This document shows, piece after piece, positions 36,949 to 50,627 of a DNA stretch of 64,000 nt. Source of the DNA: Paramecium pentaurelia (Eukaryota > Ciliophora > Oligohymenophorea > Peniculida > Parameciidae); assembly GCA_905183005.1 (NCBI GenBank), contig CAJJDO010000070.1, positions 129,828 to 193,827 of the forward strand, given 5' to 3'. Under the pieces are notes generated by a model. The model did not search any database and had not been told where the DNA came from. It worked only from the letters and a program-made list of their open reading frames with translations. Position 1 is the first letter of the stretch, and each line of letters starts with the position of its first letter. Position numbers and translations under genes: made by a program.

Positions 36949-37925
36949 AATATATATTTATAAAAAATAATCATATTAATCAATTTGTTGATCCTCATAA
37001 ATTACACAATAATCTTTCTTATTTTCAACCAAATATAACATTCAAAATTTTTATTTTAGAGAGTGTATTTTGTATATTTCAAAAAGATGATGCTATTCTA
37101 TATAAATTTTAAAATTTTATCATAATTAAATTCTCATTCTATTCAAAAATTATATACTTCCTTTCAAAATTTAATACTATAAATTATAATTGAAATATTG
37201 CCTTCCCATAAATATTAAAATAATATTTTTAATTTCACTTCACTTTCATTAATTTATTAAAAATTGTATCTATATTGCAAAGAACATTGTTGAAATTTCT
37301 TGAATAATAACAGAGCTCTAACTAATCTATTTTTTGAATTTATTCTATTTGTTTAAGTTAATGTTTAATATTTATGTAAATTAATAATATCATCAAACTA
37401 ATTTCCTTAATTAAAAAAACTAAAACTCATTTTAAGATTCCAAATAAGTCCATAGAAATTGACCCATAGATCAGGAGTTCATTTAAAAGGCAAGCTCTTT
37501 TATGATAAATTAGAGTTAAATGATCTCCATAAATCTTAAGAGTTAATTTAAAAAGAAAACCAAAAATTTATTTGATTTCACCTATTAAGTTTTCTTAACT
37601 AATTTCTAATTCAGTTACAAAAAGTATCTTATTTAAATTTAATATATATATAAATAGATTTAGTTATTTTTTCTTACTTTATTTTAATCAAGTATACAAA
37701 TATAAAAAGAGTTATTCAACTCTAAAATTGAAAAACAAATAGAATAGCTTAACAAATAAATAAGAATTTGTATATATCAATCTAATTTAAATGTTATAAG
37801 ATTATGAAACTTAAATTTGAAATAATTATATGTAGATATTTGAAATAATGTTATAAAAGATAGATTAAATATTTATAAATCGATGATTAATTTAATATAA
37901 AAGGTATTAATATTTAAATAAATTA
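36949..37925. other. Divergent spacer between PIEZO and IFT172
   Basis: 977 bp, AT-rich, between two divergent starts, so both promoters should be here. One minus-strand stretch (about 37435-37640) is open and protein-like (KIYGDHLTLIYHKRACLLN) but has no start codon or family match; it may be a relic or chance. Nothing else supported. Confidence 0.4.
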
Positions 37926-40900
37926 ATGCAACTTAAGTATTCCTGTAATATTATGCCTGCTTTAGATGGCATGTAAAAAGTAAGTGGATTAGCATGGTCT
38001 TACAATGGTCAAAAGCTTGGTGTTTGTACTGCTGATAGAGTAAGAGTTGTAGATAATAAAATTAGAAAATATTATTATTTAATGATTAATTGGGTAAGGA
38101 GGACAATTTCCCAACGAAGCCATCAGATAAAACTCAATAGAAATCTTATGTAGTAAGAGCAATAGAATTTTCTCCAGATTCAACAAAAATAGCTGTTGCT
38201 CAATCTGATAATATAGTTTATGTATATAAGATTGGTGCAAAATTTAAAGAGAAAAAGACTATCTGTAATAAATTCCCAGCTTCTTCTTCAATAACAACAT
38301 TGATATGGCCAGCATAAAGAGAGAATGATATCATATTTGGATTAGCAGAAGGAAAAGTGAAGATTGGATTTTTGAAAAATAATAAAGTAATGAATTATAC
38401 TAATGTTATTAGTCTTAAATAGCATTCACAACAGAATCATATGTAGTTAGTATGGCAACTAATAGAGATGGAGATATGGTTGTATCAGGTCATCTTGATG
38501 GATCAGTATACAGTTACAATTTAGACACCTAATAATCATAAAAGTTAGTAGTGCATCATTCTATACCTTATGCTTTAGCTTATGGTTAGCATGTGGCAGC
38601 AGCTGGTAATGATTAAAAAGTTTCATTTTATGATAATTATGGTAATCTAGTTTAAAGATTTGATTACACTTAAGATGAAAAATGCAAGGACTTTTCAGTA
38701 GGTGCTTGTAGTCCTAATGGAGATATTATAGTATTAGGTAATTTTAATAGATTTTATCTTTATACATATAATCAAAAGAGATCATAATGGGAAGAAATAG
38801 GAGTAAAACATATAGAGAATTATTATACAATTACAGCATTATGTTGGAAAAATGACTCATCAAAATTAATAACTGGTTCATTATGTGGTTCAGTTGATGC
38901 ATGGGATATTTCAATGAAAAAAATTAGATTTAAAGGAAAATATGATTTGAATTATATTGGTCCATCTTAAATTGTCATTTAAGTTTTATCAACAAATTAA
39001 TAAGCAGTTATTAGATCATCTTAGGCTGAAATATCAAAGATTGATATAAAAAAAGAGAGATTTGTAGTTGCTAAAACACATGAAACATTAATTGTAGGAG
39101 ATTTGGCAACAGGAAAGACATCAGAAGTAAGTTGGAGAGGAAGTGGAAATGAAAAGTTTGATTTTACAAATGAAAATATTTGTATGGTATTTAATGCAGG
39201 TGAATTAACTTTAATTGAATATGGAAGTGATCGTATATTAGGTACATGTAGAACTGAACATATGAAAAATTCACTTATTAGTGCTAAAGTTAGTTATACT
39301 GGTTAGAATAAAACTAAAGTTATTGCCTTTTTATTAGATTTATAAACACTTTAAATATAAGATTTAACAACTAAAAGTATTATTGCTACAATTGCTCATG
39401 ATACTAAAATAGATTTCTTAGAATTGAATTCTCATGCAAATAGATTAATATTTAGAGATAAAAGAAGATAATTGTATTTATATTCAATAAAAAATGCATT
39501 TAAACATACTCTATTATCATTTTGTAATTATGCTTAATGGGTACCAGAAAGTGAAGTTATTGTTGCATAAAATAGAAATAATTTGTGTGTTTGGTATTCT
39601 ATTGAAAATCCTGATAAAGTTACACTTTATACAATAAAAGGTGATGTAGAAGAAATTGAAAGAATTCCAAGTACACCTACTTAAGCTGGTTCTACTTCTG
39701 TTATTGTGAGTGAAGGTTAAAGCAAAGTTGCATATAAATTGGATTAAGCATTAATTGAATTTGGATTTGCAATTGAAGGAAGAGATCTTGAAAAGGCAGC
39801 CTCAATTTTAGATAAATTAGAATTGACATCTGATACTGAAGCAAATTGGAAAGTTTTAGCATAATTATCTTTGGAAGAATAAAATTTATCTGTATCTGAA
39901 CATTGTTATGCTGCTTTAGGAGATGTTGCTAGAGCATCTTATTTGAGAGGTATTAATAGACTTATATCAAAATATTATGAAGAAACTGGTAAGAAGGATG
40001 GAATATCATATTATAAAGTTTAATCTAAATTGGCTATTTTAGATAAATAATTTACTAAGGCTGAAGAATTATTACTTAATAATAATGAAGTAAATGAGGC
40101 TATGGGAATGTATTAAGATTTACATAAATGGGATGAAGCTATTAAAATTGCTGAAAAGAGAGGTCATGAATAAGTTAAAGTTCTTAAAGAGAATTATTAT
40201 TAATGGTTAATTGAAACTGGATAAGAATCTAAGGCAGCTGAATTAAAAGAAAATGAAGGTGATTTTATTAATGCTATTAATCTTTATTTATAAGGTGGAT
40301 TACCAGCAAAAGCTGCAAATATTGTATTTAATTGCAATATGTCTTTCCCATAAGATTTATTGGAAAGAATTGCTTAGTCTTTAGCTTAAAGTGGTATGTA
40401 TGAAAAAGGTGGAGAATTTTATGAATAAATGGAAGATGATTAATAAGCTTTGAATTGTTATATTAAAGGAAATGTATTCAAAAAGGCAGTTGAATTGGCT
40501 AAAAGAAAAGATCCTAAATTAGTTAAATAATTGGAAGAAAGTTGGGCAAATTATTTAGTTGAAAACAAAGAAACAGAAAGTGCCATCAATCATTATGTAG
40601 AAGCAGGCAAATTTTAGAAAGCTATTGAAGCAGCAGTCTATAGTAGATCATGGACTAAAGCTATTTAATTATTATAAAATTAATCTGCTGAAGTTTCAAG
40701 ACCATATTATAGATAAGTGGCTAAACATTATGAAGATGTTAGATAATATGATTTTGCTGAAAAATATTATATAAAGGCTAATTCTCCTATTGAGGCTTTT
40801 GAAATGTATGTAAAAGCTAGTAAATGGGATAAAGCACTTTCTATAGCTAGAGAATATTTACCTGAAGAAATTGTTTAATTATATTTGAATCAAGGTAAGA

Positions 40901-43207
40901 AATTTGAATAAGCTGGTAAATACAAAGAAGCTGAAAAATTATATTTAACAGTTTAAGAGTATGATACTGCTATTTAAATGTATCAAAACTTATCCTAATA
41001 TGAAAGTGTTATAAGAATAGCAAGCAAATTCACTCCTTAAAAATTAAAAGATATACATTTGGGAATTGCAAAAAAATTAGAAAGAGAAAACATACTTAAA
41101 AGAGCTGAATAACATTATATTGAAGCTGGATCATGGCATTTAGCTATGTAAATGTACAAGACTCATAATCAATGGGAAGAAGCAATTAGATGTTGTAAAA
41201 TGTATGGATCTGAGAAAGAAACATGTTAATAAGCTAAATTATGGGCAGAATCATTAGGTCCAGATGCTGGATTGAAGATGCTTCAAAGATTAAATTTGGT
41301 TGATGCTTTGATAGAATATTAATCAGACAGACATGAATTTGAAGAAGCATTTAAATTGTCTAATTTACATGCTAAACATAAATTATAGGATGTGCATTTT
41401 AAATATGCTTGTCATTTAGAAGATGAAAGAAGATACAAAGAAGCAGAAGAAAATTTCATAAAGGCAGGTAAAGCATCAGAAGCCATAAATATGTATGAAC
41501 ATCTTGGAGATTATACAAGTGCATTATAAGTTGCTCGTCAATATGAACCATAATCTGTTACTTAAATTTTAATCAGTTAAGCAAAGTTCTTTATAGAGAA
41601 GAAAGATCTTTAAAAAGCAGAACAAGCTTTTATTTAAGGTAAAAGACCTGAATTAGCAATAAAAATGTATGTTGATTAAGGTAATTATCCATTGGCTTTG
41701 AAAATTGCTAAGAGTCATGCTCCTCATATGGTTGCAGAATTAAATAATAAATATGGTAATGTAGCTAATACATATAATATGACAGGAGAGGATTTATATT
41801 AAAGTGCTTAAACTTGGGAAGAACAGAGAGATTATTTAAAGGCTATAGAAATCTATTTGGAAGTTACACCTTAGAATACTTAAAGTGAAGATGTAATGAC
41901 AAGAGCATGGGAAAGAGCTATCTAGATAGCAGCCAATTATGATAAAGATAAATATCCAAGAATTGTATAGATAGTTTGTAAGAGATTAATAGAAATTAAG
42001 AAATTAGAAACAGCAGCATATCTTTATGAATAAGTTGGATAATATTAAGAAGCAGTAACTACTTATGTTTAAGGTAGAGAATTTGAGAAAGCAAAATAAG
42101 TTGCTTAAATGATTAATAATAAAGAATTAAATACTAAATTAATGGATTACATTACCAAAGAATAACGTAAATATGGAGCATCAACAGGATAAGCAAATGT
42201 AATGATTGAAACTGGAGATGTTGCTGCTGCTATGGAAATGTTAGCTTAAAAAAATGATTGGGGATAATGCTTATAATTAGCTGATAAACATGGTGTTGAA
42301 TATTTAAATAAATATCTAATGAGATATGTTAAAATTACTATGTAATAAGGTAGATTTAGTGAAACAATTCAATCATTAGCTACTTATGGAATGCCAATCA
42401 TCTAATAAAATTATCCAATTTATGAGAATCTAGCTATCGAAATCTTTGTTGAATGTGATCCAAAAGAATTGAAACTACTTAGATAAGCTTTGTATGGATT
42501 TATTTAAGGATTAGAAGCTGCTCATGAATTAAAAAGTGAAACAGGTAAGAAATTCTTAAAATTTGGTATTGTTGCTCATTTACTCAATCTTAGAAATTAA
42601 TATGCTTAAGATGGTATTGTTAAGTTGCATGCTTAAACTTGTATTTCTTTATTAAGATACTGTGATTTAGTAAGAATTGATTAATTGTATTTGGATGCTG
42701 GAAGAGTTGCTAAGAAGACTAATTAATTAGGATTAGCATTTGTTTTAATGAATAGATATTTAGATATATATGAAGTTATTGAAGATCCAGATAATAATAA
42801 TGGTTTAGGTGATGGAGCAGAATTCTAAAATAGTGATTTACCATCACCTTATGATGTACCAATGCCAGAAAAGAATTTAATATCTGACAAAGAAAAAGAA
42901 GAAATAAGAGATTGGTTACTATAATTATCTGTAAATCAAAATTAAGAACCAGTATTACCAACTAGATAATGTGATTGTGGATATTAAATATATGATGCAT
43001 CATTGAAGTAATTACATATATATATAATTATTTAGATGCTTTAAATGTAAGTAAACATGGGAGCCTTGTATTATAACTGGTATGCCACTTCTTAAAAATT
43101 AAATAATTAATTGTTAATCTTGTGGAAAAGGGGCACTCAAAGATGCATGGAATACATATTTACAAGCATATCCAACCTGTCCATGGTGTAATAAACATGC
43201 AAAATGA
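37926..43207 (+). CDS. IFT172: Intraflagellar transport protein IFT172 (IFT-B)
   Basis: 1,733 aa (human IFT172 has 1,749) after introns 38040-38065, 38387-38412 and 43008-43035; the sum is an exact multiple of three. It matches IFT172 along its length. WD40 propellers come first (ALDGMQKVSGLAWSYNGQKL, FSPDSTKIAVAQSDNIVYVY, YYTITALCWKNDSSKLITGS, ENICMVFNAGELTLIEYG). A long TPR solenoid follows (NEVNEAMGMYQDLHKWDEAI, GLPAKAANIVF, AINHYVEAGKFQKAIEAA). Near the end is MPEKNLISDKEKEEIRDWLL, like the human AEREEVRDWVL. The last 70 residues carry paired cysteines (CDC, CFKC, CQSC, CPWC), a likely zinc-binding end module. IFT172 sits at the periphery of IFT-B trains and acts at the ciliary tip turnaround, essential for building cilia. 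Confidence 0.97.
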
Positions 43208-44355
43208 TATCATTAAATAAAGAAAATAATTATAAAATAAAATATTATTTATATATATTATTTATAACTTCTCTTTATTTCACAATTTATTAAATCTTTA
43301 TTATTTAAAGTGTTATTACTTTTTGTAAAATATTCATATAAATTTTTTATTTAAGTAAATTTATACATATAAGATAATTAATTTGAAATTTCACTTAGAA
43401 AAGAAATCAAAAAATTTTTCAAATCTTTTAACCTAGATATTGGTTTAATAATAAATTTAATTCTAAGAAAATCAATTATTGCTATTATTATTTAAGTTTT
43501 TGAATATTTTCATTTTAACAATCCAATTCAGTTTTCCTTTTCTATTAATCCAAATTATTGTTTTTGTCTAAAATCTTACTTCTCAAAAACCAATTAATTT
43601 TTAATTTGAAAATTATACTTAGCAATGAAATTCAAAAATCTTATGATCGTATTGAATTATAATAAATTTTCTTAAATGAAAATTATTCAAATTAGATTAT
43701 TGTTTAAAATAGTTGAAGCCTTACATTAGTCATTATAGATTACAAATATATATATATTTAAAACTATTAATTATAAGAAAAAGCTTAATACAGATCTTAA
43801 AAATCTTTAGGTTATTCATTAAAATTATGAATTGCTTTCTTTTTAGATTTAGGATTAATGAAAAATTTTAGAATATTAATTTTTAATTTATTTATTAGTT
43901 TTATTTTAATAAATATTGAAATGTAATGTTTAAATTTGTTTTATTATCAATAATTACCAATCAATATAATTTAGTTAATAAAAATTGAAAGAAATTGAAA
44001 AATATTTAATTTCAAAAATTTTCTTCTTCTTTTTATATGCAGATAACCATTAATCAATATTACTATAAAATTTTGAAAATTAATTAATTAAAAATAAGAA
44101 TATTAAAACAAAAATATTAAAAAAAATATTATAACTGCGAAAATAATATAATTATACGATTAAATTAAAATTTTATAATATTATCTTATAAATATTATAT
44201 TTATTTTAGAATTACTATTTAATATCTATATTAAATTATTTGAGATTAATTCTCCTTAGTTAATCTAAAGTATATTACAATTTAAATTTTAATGATTAAG
44301 AGATAATATGAATTCTAAGTTTAAGATTTTTTCAATATTACAAAAATAAATAATT
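43208..44355. other. Convergent spacer, no supported gene
   Basis: 1.15 kb of extremely AT-rich sequence between two convergent stop codons. TGA is frequent in all frames and no motif is recognisable. Unusually long for a convergent spacer in such a compact region. Confidence 0.5.
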
Positions 44356-45904
44356 TCATTTAAGACTCCTCTATTTAACAAGCAATCGATATTTTGGAAC
44401 CATTTCTGATGGGGTTTTTTCTTCATCAACACAATCCTCAATTATTTCATATTAGTCATATCCAGGTGAAATAAATTACTTAAAATAATTAGCTTCATCT
44501 TCTTATTCAAGAACTTCTCCTTATTGATATTGTTAAAGTGGTGATTATTCACTTAAAGGAGATCCCTTTTAGTTCCAAAGAGGAGTAGAACTTTTAATAA
44601 AACCTTCCTAATCCAATCTTGTTTAGAATACAGGTAATTTAGTTAATGATAAACTTACAGCAATATTTGTCTTAGGATTTGCAAACCAGTCATGTTGAAG
44701 TGCCTATTATGCACTTGGTCTTATGTTGACATTCTCATCTAATAATAATCGAACAAAGTCTTATGCAGCTGGACTAATTGATTTGTTGTTGAGCTTATTG
44801 AAATTAACTTGGCAATAAGCATTTTATTTTAATAAATCATCTGTATCGCTATTGTCTTAGAAAGGCATTTCTCCAGTTAATAAAATGAATAAAATAACAC
44901 CTACAGAGAACATATCAACTTTATAATCATAAAATTCATCTCGTAAAACTTCAGGTGCAACATATCCAACTGTACCACACCTTTAAAACAAATAAATTCC
45001 TTATTCATTGTAAATATCTGATAGACCAAAATCAGCAATAACTAAATCAGTTAGACAATCCTTTTATTTAAGTATTAAATTTTCTGGTTTAATGTCTCTA
45101 TGTATTATATTTTTTTAATGTAAATAATTTAATGATGATAATAAATTTTACATTAAATTCTATACTAAATGTTCTGAATATCCCTCTAATGAATTTTCAA
45201 TTTATTTTAGTAATTCTCCACCTTGTAAATAATCTACAACCAAATAAACATTATTATCATCTTCAAATACTTCATGTAATTATAACACATTCCTATGCTC
45301 TAATTTTCTCATTATATCTATCTCTTTCATTAAACTATCCTATAAATGTGTATATTAAGTAAAATACTAGTCCTTTTTCTTTGTTTGTTAATTTTTCTGA
45401 TTTAAAAATTTTGACAGCAAAAATGGATGAATCTTGAATGCGTTCAACTTTATACACTTTTGCATGAGATCCCTTCCCTATCATCTTTAGTACTTAATAT
45501 TTTTTATAGAAATTTCTTTATATTGTATATTTAGACATGTAATTTTTCCATTTGGAGATAACATCGGGATTTCCAAATATTTATAAACATTCTTTTTTTC
45601 CTGATATTTACAATCCTTCTAACTAGTATATTAATGCTATAAATACATTTTTGTAAATAACAGATTTTAAGCTTAAATTATTGATGTTTACGTGACAGCT
45701 ATTTGATATGAGATATGAATTAATCATGTGATAGCAATTTCTATAGACTAGATTGTCCTTTTCGTCTCTAACTTAAATGGGAATTTCTTTTGAATTTTAT
45801 CTTAGTTCTCTATCAATTTAAAGGATTGTAGGTAATCCTTTCTTCCAAAGAGTTGTATTTCTAGTCGGGTATTTTTCAAAAATAGATTAGTTAATTTGTT
45901 TCAT
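44356..45904 (-). CDS. Serine/threonine protein kinase with N-terminal PH-like domain
   Basis: 506 aa after one intron (45340-45367). Residues 1-120 look like a PH-type module of the ciliate kinase kind: strand-rich, ending in QISGKKECLQIFGNPDVISK followed by W and a linker. Then comes a complete kinase: MIGKGSHAKVYKV (Gly loop), FAVKIF (Lys), a Glu in KEIDIM, HRDIKPENLIL (catalytic loop), IADFGLSD (Mg2+ Asp), CGTVGYVAPEVL (APE) and VDMFSVGVILFILLTGEMPF. All catalytic residues are present. The sequence falls in the CAMK-like range. The C-terminal 120 residues are Gln/Glu/Ser/Pro-rich. A start at 45538 would give the kinase only; the upstream frame is continuous and PH-like, so 45904 is preferred. 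No EF hands, so it is not a CDPK. Confidence 0.88.
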
Positions 45905-46453
45905 TTATTTTATATTTTTACTCTCCAAAAATTTTAATAAGCTATTAATTGTAAAAAAATGATTCTATGATAATTAATTACTTATAAATAAATATAAAAT
46001 AAAAATAATTTTGTATTTATAAAAATATATCTATAAATATTTGATTCTTATTGATAAATTTTGTAATTATTATTTGATGATATTCATTTGAAGAATCGAT
46101 ATTCAATATCTATTTCCTCTTAAAATGTCTTAATTATTATTATTAAGATAATCTATGATATTGTTTTTTTTTTCTGCAAATATATCTAATACAAAAGGTT
46201 TACAATCCTTATTTGTATGATCAACTTCTTATCTTATTACAATAATATATAAATTAATATGTATCTAAAAATTTACTTGCCATAAGAAAGAATTGTGTAT
46301 CTTATAATAAATATACTGAACATGTTATTAGAATATAAAAAAATTTAAGTATATCTAATTTTATTAATTACACATTAATATATTAGTGATTTTAATATTT
46401 TATATTTAAATAAACTATAATGTTAGCTTAATTATTATATAATATAATAAAAA
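45905..46453. other. Spacer, no supported gene
   Basis: 549 bp of AT-rich sequence between the kinase start and the stop of the RING protein, both on the minus strand. It should contain the kinase promoter; nothing else is visible. Confidence 0.5.
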
Positions 46454-48042
46454 TCATTAAATTATTTAAATTCCATCTCCTGCAGTTCTTAAACAAGCAC
46501 ATCCATAATATTCTACTCCTCCAAAATCTGCCTCTATTTCAAGTGATAAATTTTAAGTTGTATTAGTAAGAATCAATAAATCTGCATCTAAATCTATAGT
46601 AATAACAATAATATCATTTGTATTAATCTAGAAATCACTTTCCTTTGAATTCTGATCATCTTTATGATTATTATACATAGTTCCATTTGAAGATACTAGA
46701 TAGGATCCATGTCCTATAGATTAATATCTTTTTTGAGAATACAAAGTAGATAATTCTGTAACACCTACTGCATACCATGAACTTATCACTTGGGAACATC
46801 TATTATTTTTAGTATTATTATTTATACTTAAACTTCCATTATTTTCTTTATTCTGAAATTGGATTATTAAATAAAACAAATCTATCTTTCTTTTTACTTG
46901 CTGTTGACTTAACAAATGCAAATGTCTTATCTAAATTTAGAAATATATCTGGATCTTTAAATCGATTGGAAAACCTAAAATCCTATTTGTCTTTACTTAA
47001 TTATTGTATCTCTTTTTTTTAATTCAATTTCAAGTTATTATTGTTTTTGAATTAAATTTTATATTTCTTTGTCATGTTGAGATTTTATATATATCAAACA
47101 ATCTTTAAATTTATGATTTTCAAATTATTCCCTTATTATTATTTGATTACAATTTTGACATGTTTATGGAAATTTAGGACATTTAGTTTAATGTATGTAA
47201 TAAATACTAAAAGTAAATCTTTAAGAACAACCAACACAACAAACTGGTCTTAATGGACATTCATTTTAATGAATTAATAATTATTGTAAAGAATATTCTA
47301 CACTACAATAATTACATTTTTCTATATTCTAATCACAAATTAAGAGATGACTAGATTAATCCTTTATTTTTATTTTAATATAACATTTTGGACAATTTAT
47401 TAAAGCCTCTTCACATTTGAGCTCATGCATTTCTAATTTAAAATTGCTAAACTAAAAGAATAGTTATTCTATTTATTACAAATTAATGACAATGACAACA
47501 TTCACATTATCTATAATTACATTCATATATCCTATGTTTTTGTATATCCTTCTTAAATTTTACAACATTACATTATAATTTACCATCCATTAATCCACAA
47601 ATTTCTTCACTATAATCACATTATTTAATATGTTTATCGTAAGCATCATAATCAATTATTGCTTAACATCCTATAATTATAATTCTATCATAACCTTAAT
47701 TAAAATGAGGACATTTCATTTTTAATTAACTCAATAATTATCTTAAAAGTGGAAATGCTTTTCTTGTCTCACTAAGACGATTGCATAAAGGACATTTTGT
47801 GCTCTTTTTAATAATCATTATATAATTACTTATTTCTTTTGGTAGCATTTCCTACAAAAATGATTCATACATGAGTCACATGAAATTGGATCCAAATATA
47901 CATTTAAACATATTGGACATTTAATATCATAAGGATTGACATTCTAAGACTATTAACTATTATATCTTACATTGCTTATAACCTACTCAACTTCTAAGAA
48001 ATAATCTTCTAAATTATTTTATCCTTCAAATTATTTTTACAT
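46454..48042 (-). CDS. RING and TRAF-type zinc-finger protein with SPRY-like C-terminal domain
   Basis: 495 aa after four minus-strand introns (26, 28, 22 and 25 nt), summing to an exact frame. Near residue 45 is a C3HC4 RING: CPICLNVYLDP, CDSCMNHFCRKC, then CPLCN. Several Cys/His fingers of TRAF/SIAH type follow (CPHFNQGYDR, CDYSEEICG, CECCHCHQF, CPKCYIKI...HLLICDQ, CPKFPQTCQNC). A short coiled coil precedes a beta-rich end domain (CSQVISSWYAVGVTELSTLY, GHGSYLVSSNGTMYNN, NDIIVITIDLDADLLIL) that resembles SPRY-type or ligand-recognition domains of ciliate RING/TRAF proteins. RING plus TRAF fingers implies an E3 ubiquitin ligase, with the tail as substrate reader; the substrate is unknown. Confidence 0.8.
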
Positions 48043-48064
48043 GTAAATATATTATAAAAATTAA

Positions 48065-49204
48065 TTATCATAACCTTTCTTTGAATTAATACAATACAAA
48101 AAGGAGACATAAAATAATGTGTTCTAGCATATATTTAGAAATAATATTTCTAAATAGAAATCAGTACTTATAATTTAAAAGAAATAAATTAATCTAACTT
48201 CTACTTTAAAATTCGATATCATTAAAAAAAGTCTTAAATTCTGTTTCTACCCTACATTATCAAGTGATCTCATAAAATTTAGAATTAATTTCTAAAATTT
48301 AAAGAATCAATCAATTAAAAAAAAAGAATAAATTAATTTAATATAAATGTATTTACAATTTAAACAAAAATTTATTTATTATAAAACTATATAATTTTCA
48401 TTTTTAGCATTAAAATCTTTTTAATTATTGAAAACAAATAATTTGATTAAATAGGCAAATAAAATATAAATAGGATCCTTTTAAGAAAAGGTAGTTTAAT
48501 ATTGAAGTAAGGATAAGCTACTTAATTATTATGAAAAGTGCAAATTCAATACACCGCCATCAAGTTTTATTATTTTTTTATTAGAAAATAAAATAACTAA
48601 TATTCAAAACTATGCTATTGTTATTCTTTTAAGATTTATTGCAATTAAAAAAGAGTTAAACAAAAATTTAATTTGACATAGAAAAAACTCAAATAGATTT
48701 GAAAAAAATTTTAAATTAATTATTTTGTTTAATAAAGAATATCTAGATTTATTAACTTAATTATTTTTATAATGATTGTTAATATTAGCATCAATGTCTG
48801 TTTTATTCAAAGAGGTCTTTTATAAAAAATAATTGTTAAAATTATTAATTAAGAATTTAAAAGAAATTGAAAATCAGATAATAAGGTCAAATTTTAAATA
48901 ATAATTAAAAAGAGAAGCTTAAATAATTCAATAAAAAATAGATGATCAAATTTAATTTATTAAATATATGACTTGATTTAAAGAAAAATCTATATATTAG
49001 GAAGAGATTAATAATCAATAAATATATCTTTAAATTTTTAATCAAATAAAAGGTTAAAACAATGAATCAGTTTTTAAAACTTTGAACTATCATAATAGAC
49101 TTTATAATACAAAGTTTATATTTGCAATCTTAGAAAGTGATTATAATCATGATTTATTTAAAATTATTGTAAGTTATGAATTTAAGTATAAAAGATTGAT
49201 TGTG
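48065..49204. repeat. Direct repeat B, copy 1 (1,140 bp)
   Basis: By eye identical to 49206-50345 at a constant offset of 1,141 and abutting the N at 49205. Begins 23 bp upstream of the RING gene start. Contains no confident gene. Confidence 0.97.
48531..48971 (+). other. Doubtful 146-codon ORF, present twice through repeat B
   Basis: Open from an ATG at 48531, and again from 49672 in the second copy. Starts MKSANSIHRHQVLLFFYQ and is Lys/Gln/Leu-rich with no known motif. A second frame in the same stretch is equally protein-like, and with only TGA as stop such frames are expected by chance in AT-rich DNA. Possibly the relic of a gene. Confidence 0.2.
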
Positions 49205-49205
49205 N
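49205..49205. other. Assembly gap (single N)
   Basis: A lone N exactly between two perfect 1,140-bp copies, as at 25009. Confidence 0.95.
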
Positions 49206-50345
49206 TTATCATAACCTTTCTTTGAATTAATACAATACAAAAAGGAGACATAAAATAATGTGTTCTAGCATATATTTAGAAATAATATTTCTAAATAGAA
49301 ATCAGTACTTATAATTTAAAAGAAATAAATTAATCTAACTTCTACTTTAAAATTCGATATCATTAAAAAAAGTCTTAAATTCTGTTTCTACCCTACATTA
49401 TCAAGTGATCTCATAAAATTTAGAATTAATTTCTAAAATTTAAAGAATCAATCAATTAAAAAAAAAGAATAAATTAATTTAATATAAATGTATTTACAAT
49501 TTAAACAAAAATTTATTTATTATAAAACTATATAATTTTCATTTTTAGCATTAAAATCTTTTTAATTATTGAAAACAAATAATTTGATTAAATAGGCAAA
49601 TAAAATATAAATAGGATCCTTTTAAGAAAAGGTAGTTTAATATTGAAGTAAGGATAAGCTACTTAATTATTATGAAAAGTGCAAATTCAATACACCGCCA
49701 TCAAGTTTTATTATTTTTTTATTAGAAAATAAAATAACTAATATTCAAAACTATGCTATTGTTATTCTTTTAAGATTTATTGCAATTAAAAAAGAGTTAA
49801 ACAAAAATTTAATTTGACATAGAAAAAACTCAAATAGATTTGAAAAAAATTTTAAATTAATTATTTTGTTTAATAAAGAATATCTAGATTTATTAACTTA
49901 ATTATTTTTATAATGATTGTTAATATTAGCATCAATGTCTGTTTTATTCAAAGAGGTCTTTTATAAAAAATAATTGTTAAAATTATTAATTAAGAATTTA
50001 AAAGAAATTGAAAATCAGATAATAAGGTCAAATTTTAAATAATAATTAAAAAGAGAAGCTTAAATAATTCAATAAAAAATAGATGATCAAATTTAATTTA
50101 TTAAATATATGACTTGATTTAAAGAAAAATCTATATATTAGGAAGAGATTAATAATCAATAAATATATCTTTAAATTTTTAATCAAATAAAAGGTTAAAA
50201 CAATGAATCAGTTTTTAAAACTTTGAACTATCATAATAGACTTTATAATACAAAGTTTATATTTGCAATCTTAGAAAGTGATTATAATCATGATTTATTT
50301 AAAATTATTGTAAGTTATGAATTTAAGTATAAAAGATTGATTGTG
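49206..50345. repeat. Direct repeat B, copy 2 (1,140 bp)
   Basis: Second copy of 48065-49204; unique sequence resumes at 50346. Most simply an unmerged contig overlap. Confidence 0.97.
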
Positions 50346-50627
50346 ATAATCTATGTAAATATCTTCATTTACTCAATAAAATTGAATAATTAGAAAGTAG
50401 AAACAAACTTAAATATATTACATAGTATGATTAAAATTAAATATTGATTTGATAAATATAAAGATTTTGATTGGTTAATAAAAATTATATCGTATTTTAA
50501 AAATTAAATTTTCCCGCTTAATAAAAATTTAAAATATAAAAACATATTGCTGCTCTAAAAATACTAATAAAAGGACAATAATTGTTTTTAGTTAGAAAAT
50601 GATGCCAAAATTTTCATTATTAGTTTA

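Noticed and set aside
45132..45362. Plus-strand 76-codon ORF
   Set aside because: Antisense shadow of the protein kinase catalytic domain.
45538..45538. Kinase start at the ATG at 45538
   Set aside because: The frame is open upstream to 45904 and encodes a PH-like module ending just before the Gly loop, as in other ciliate kinases.
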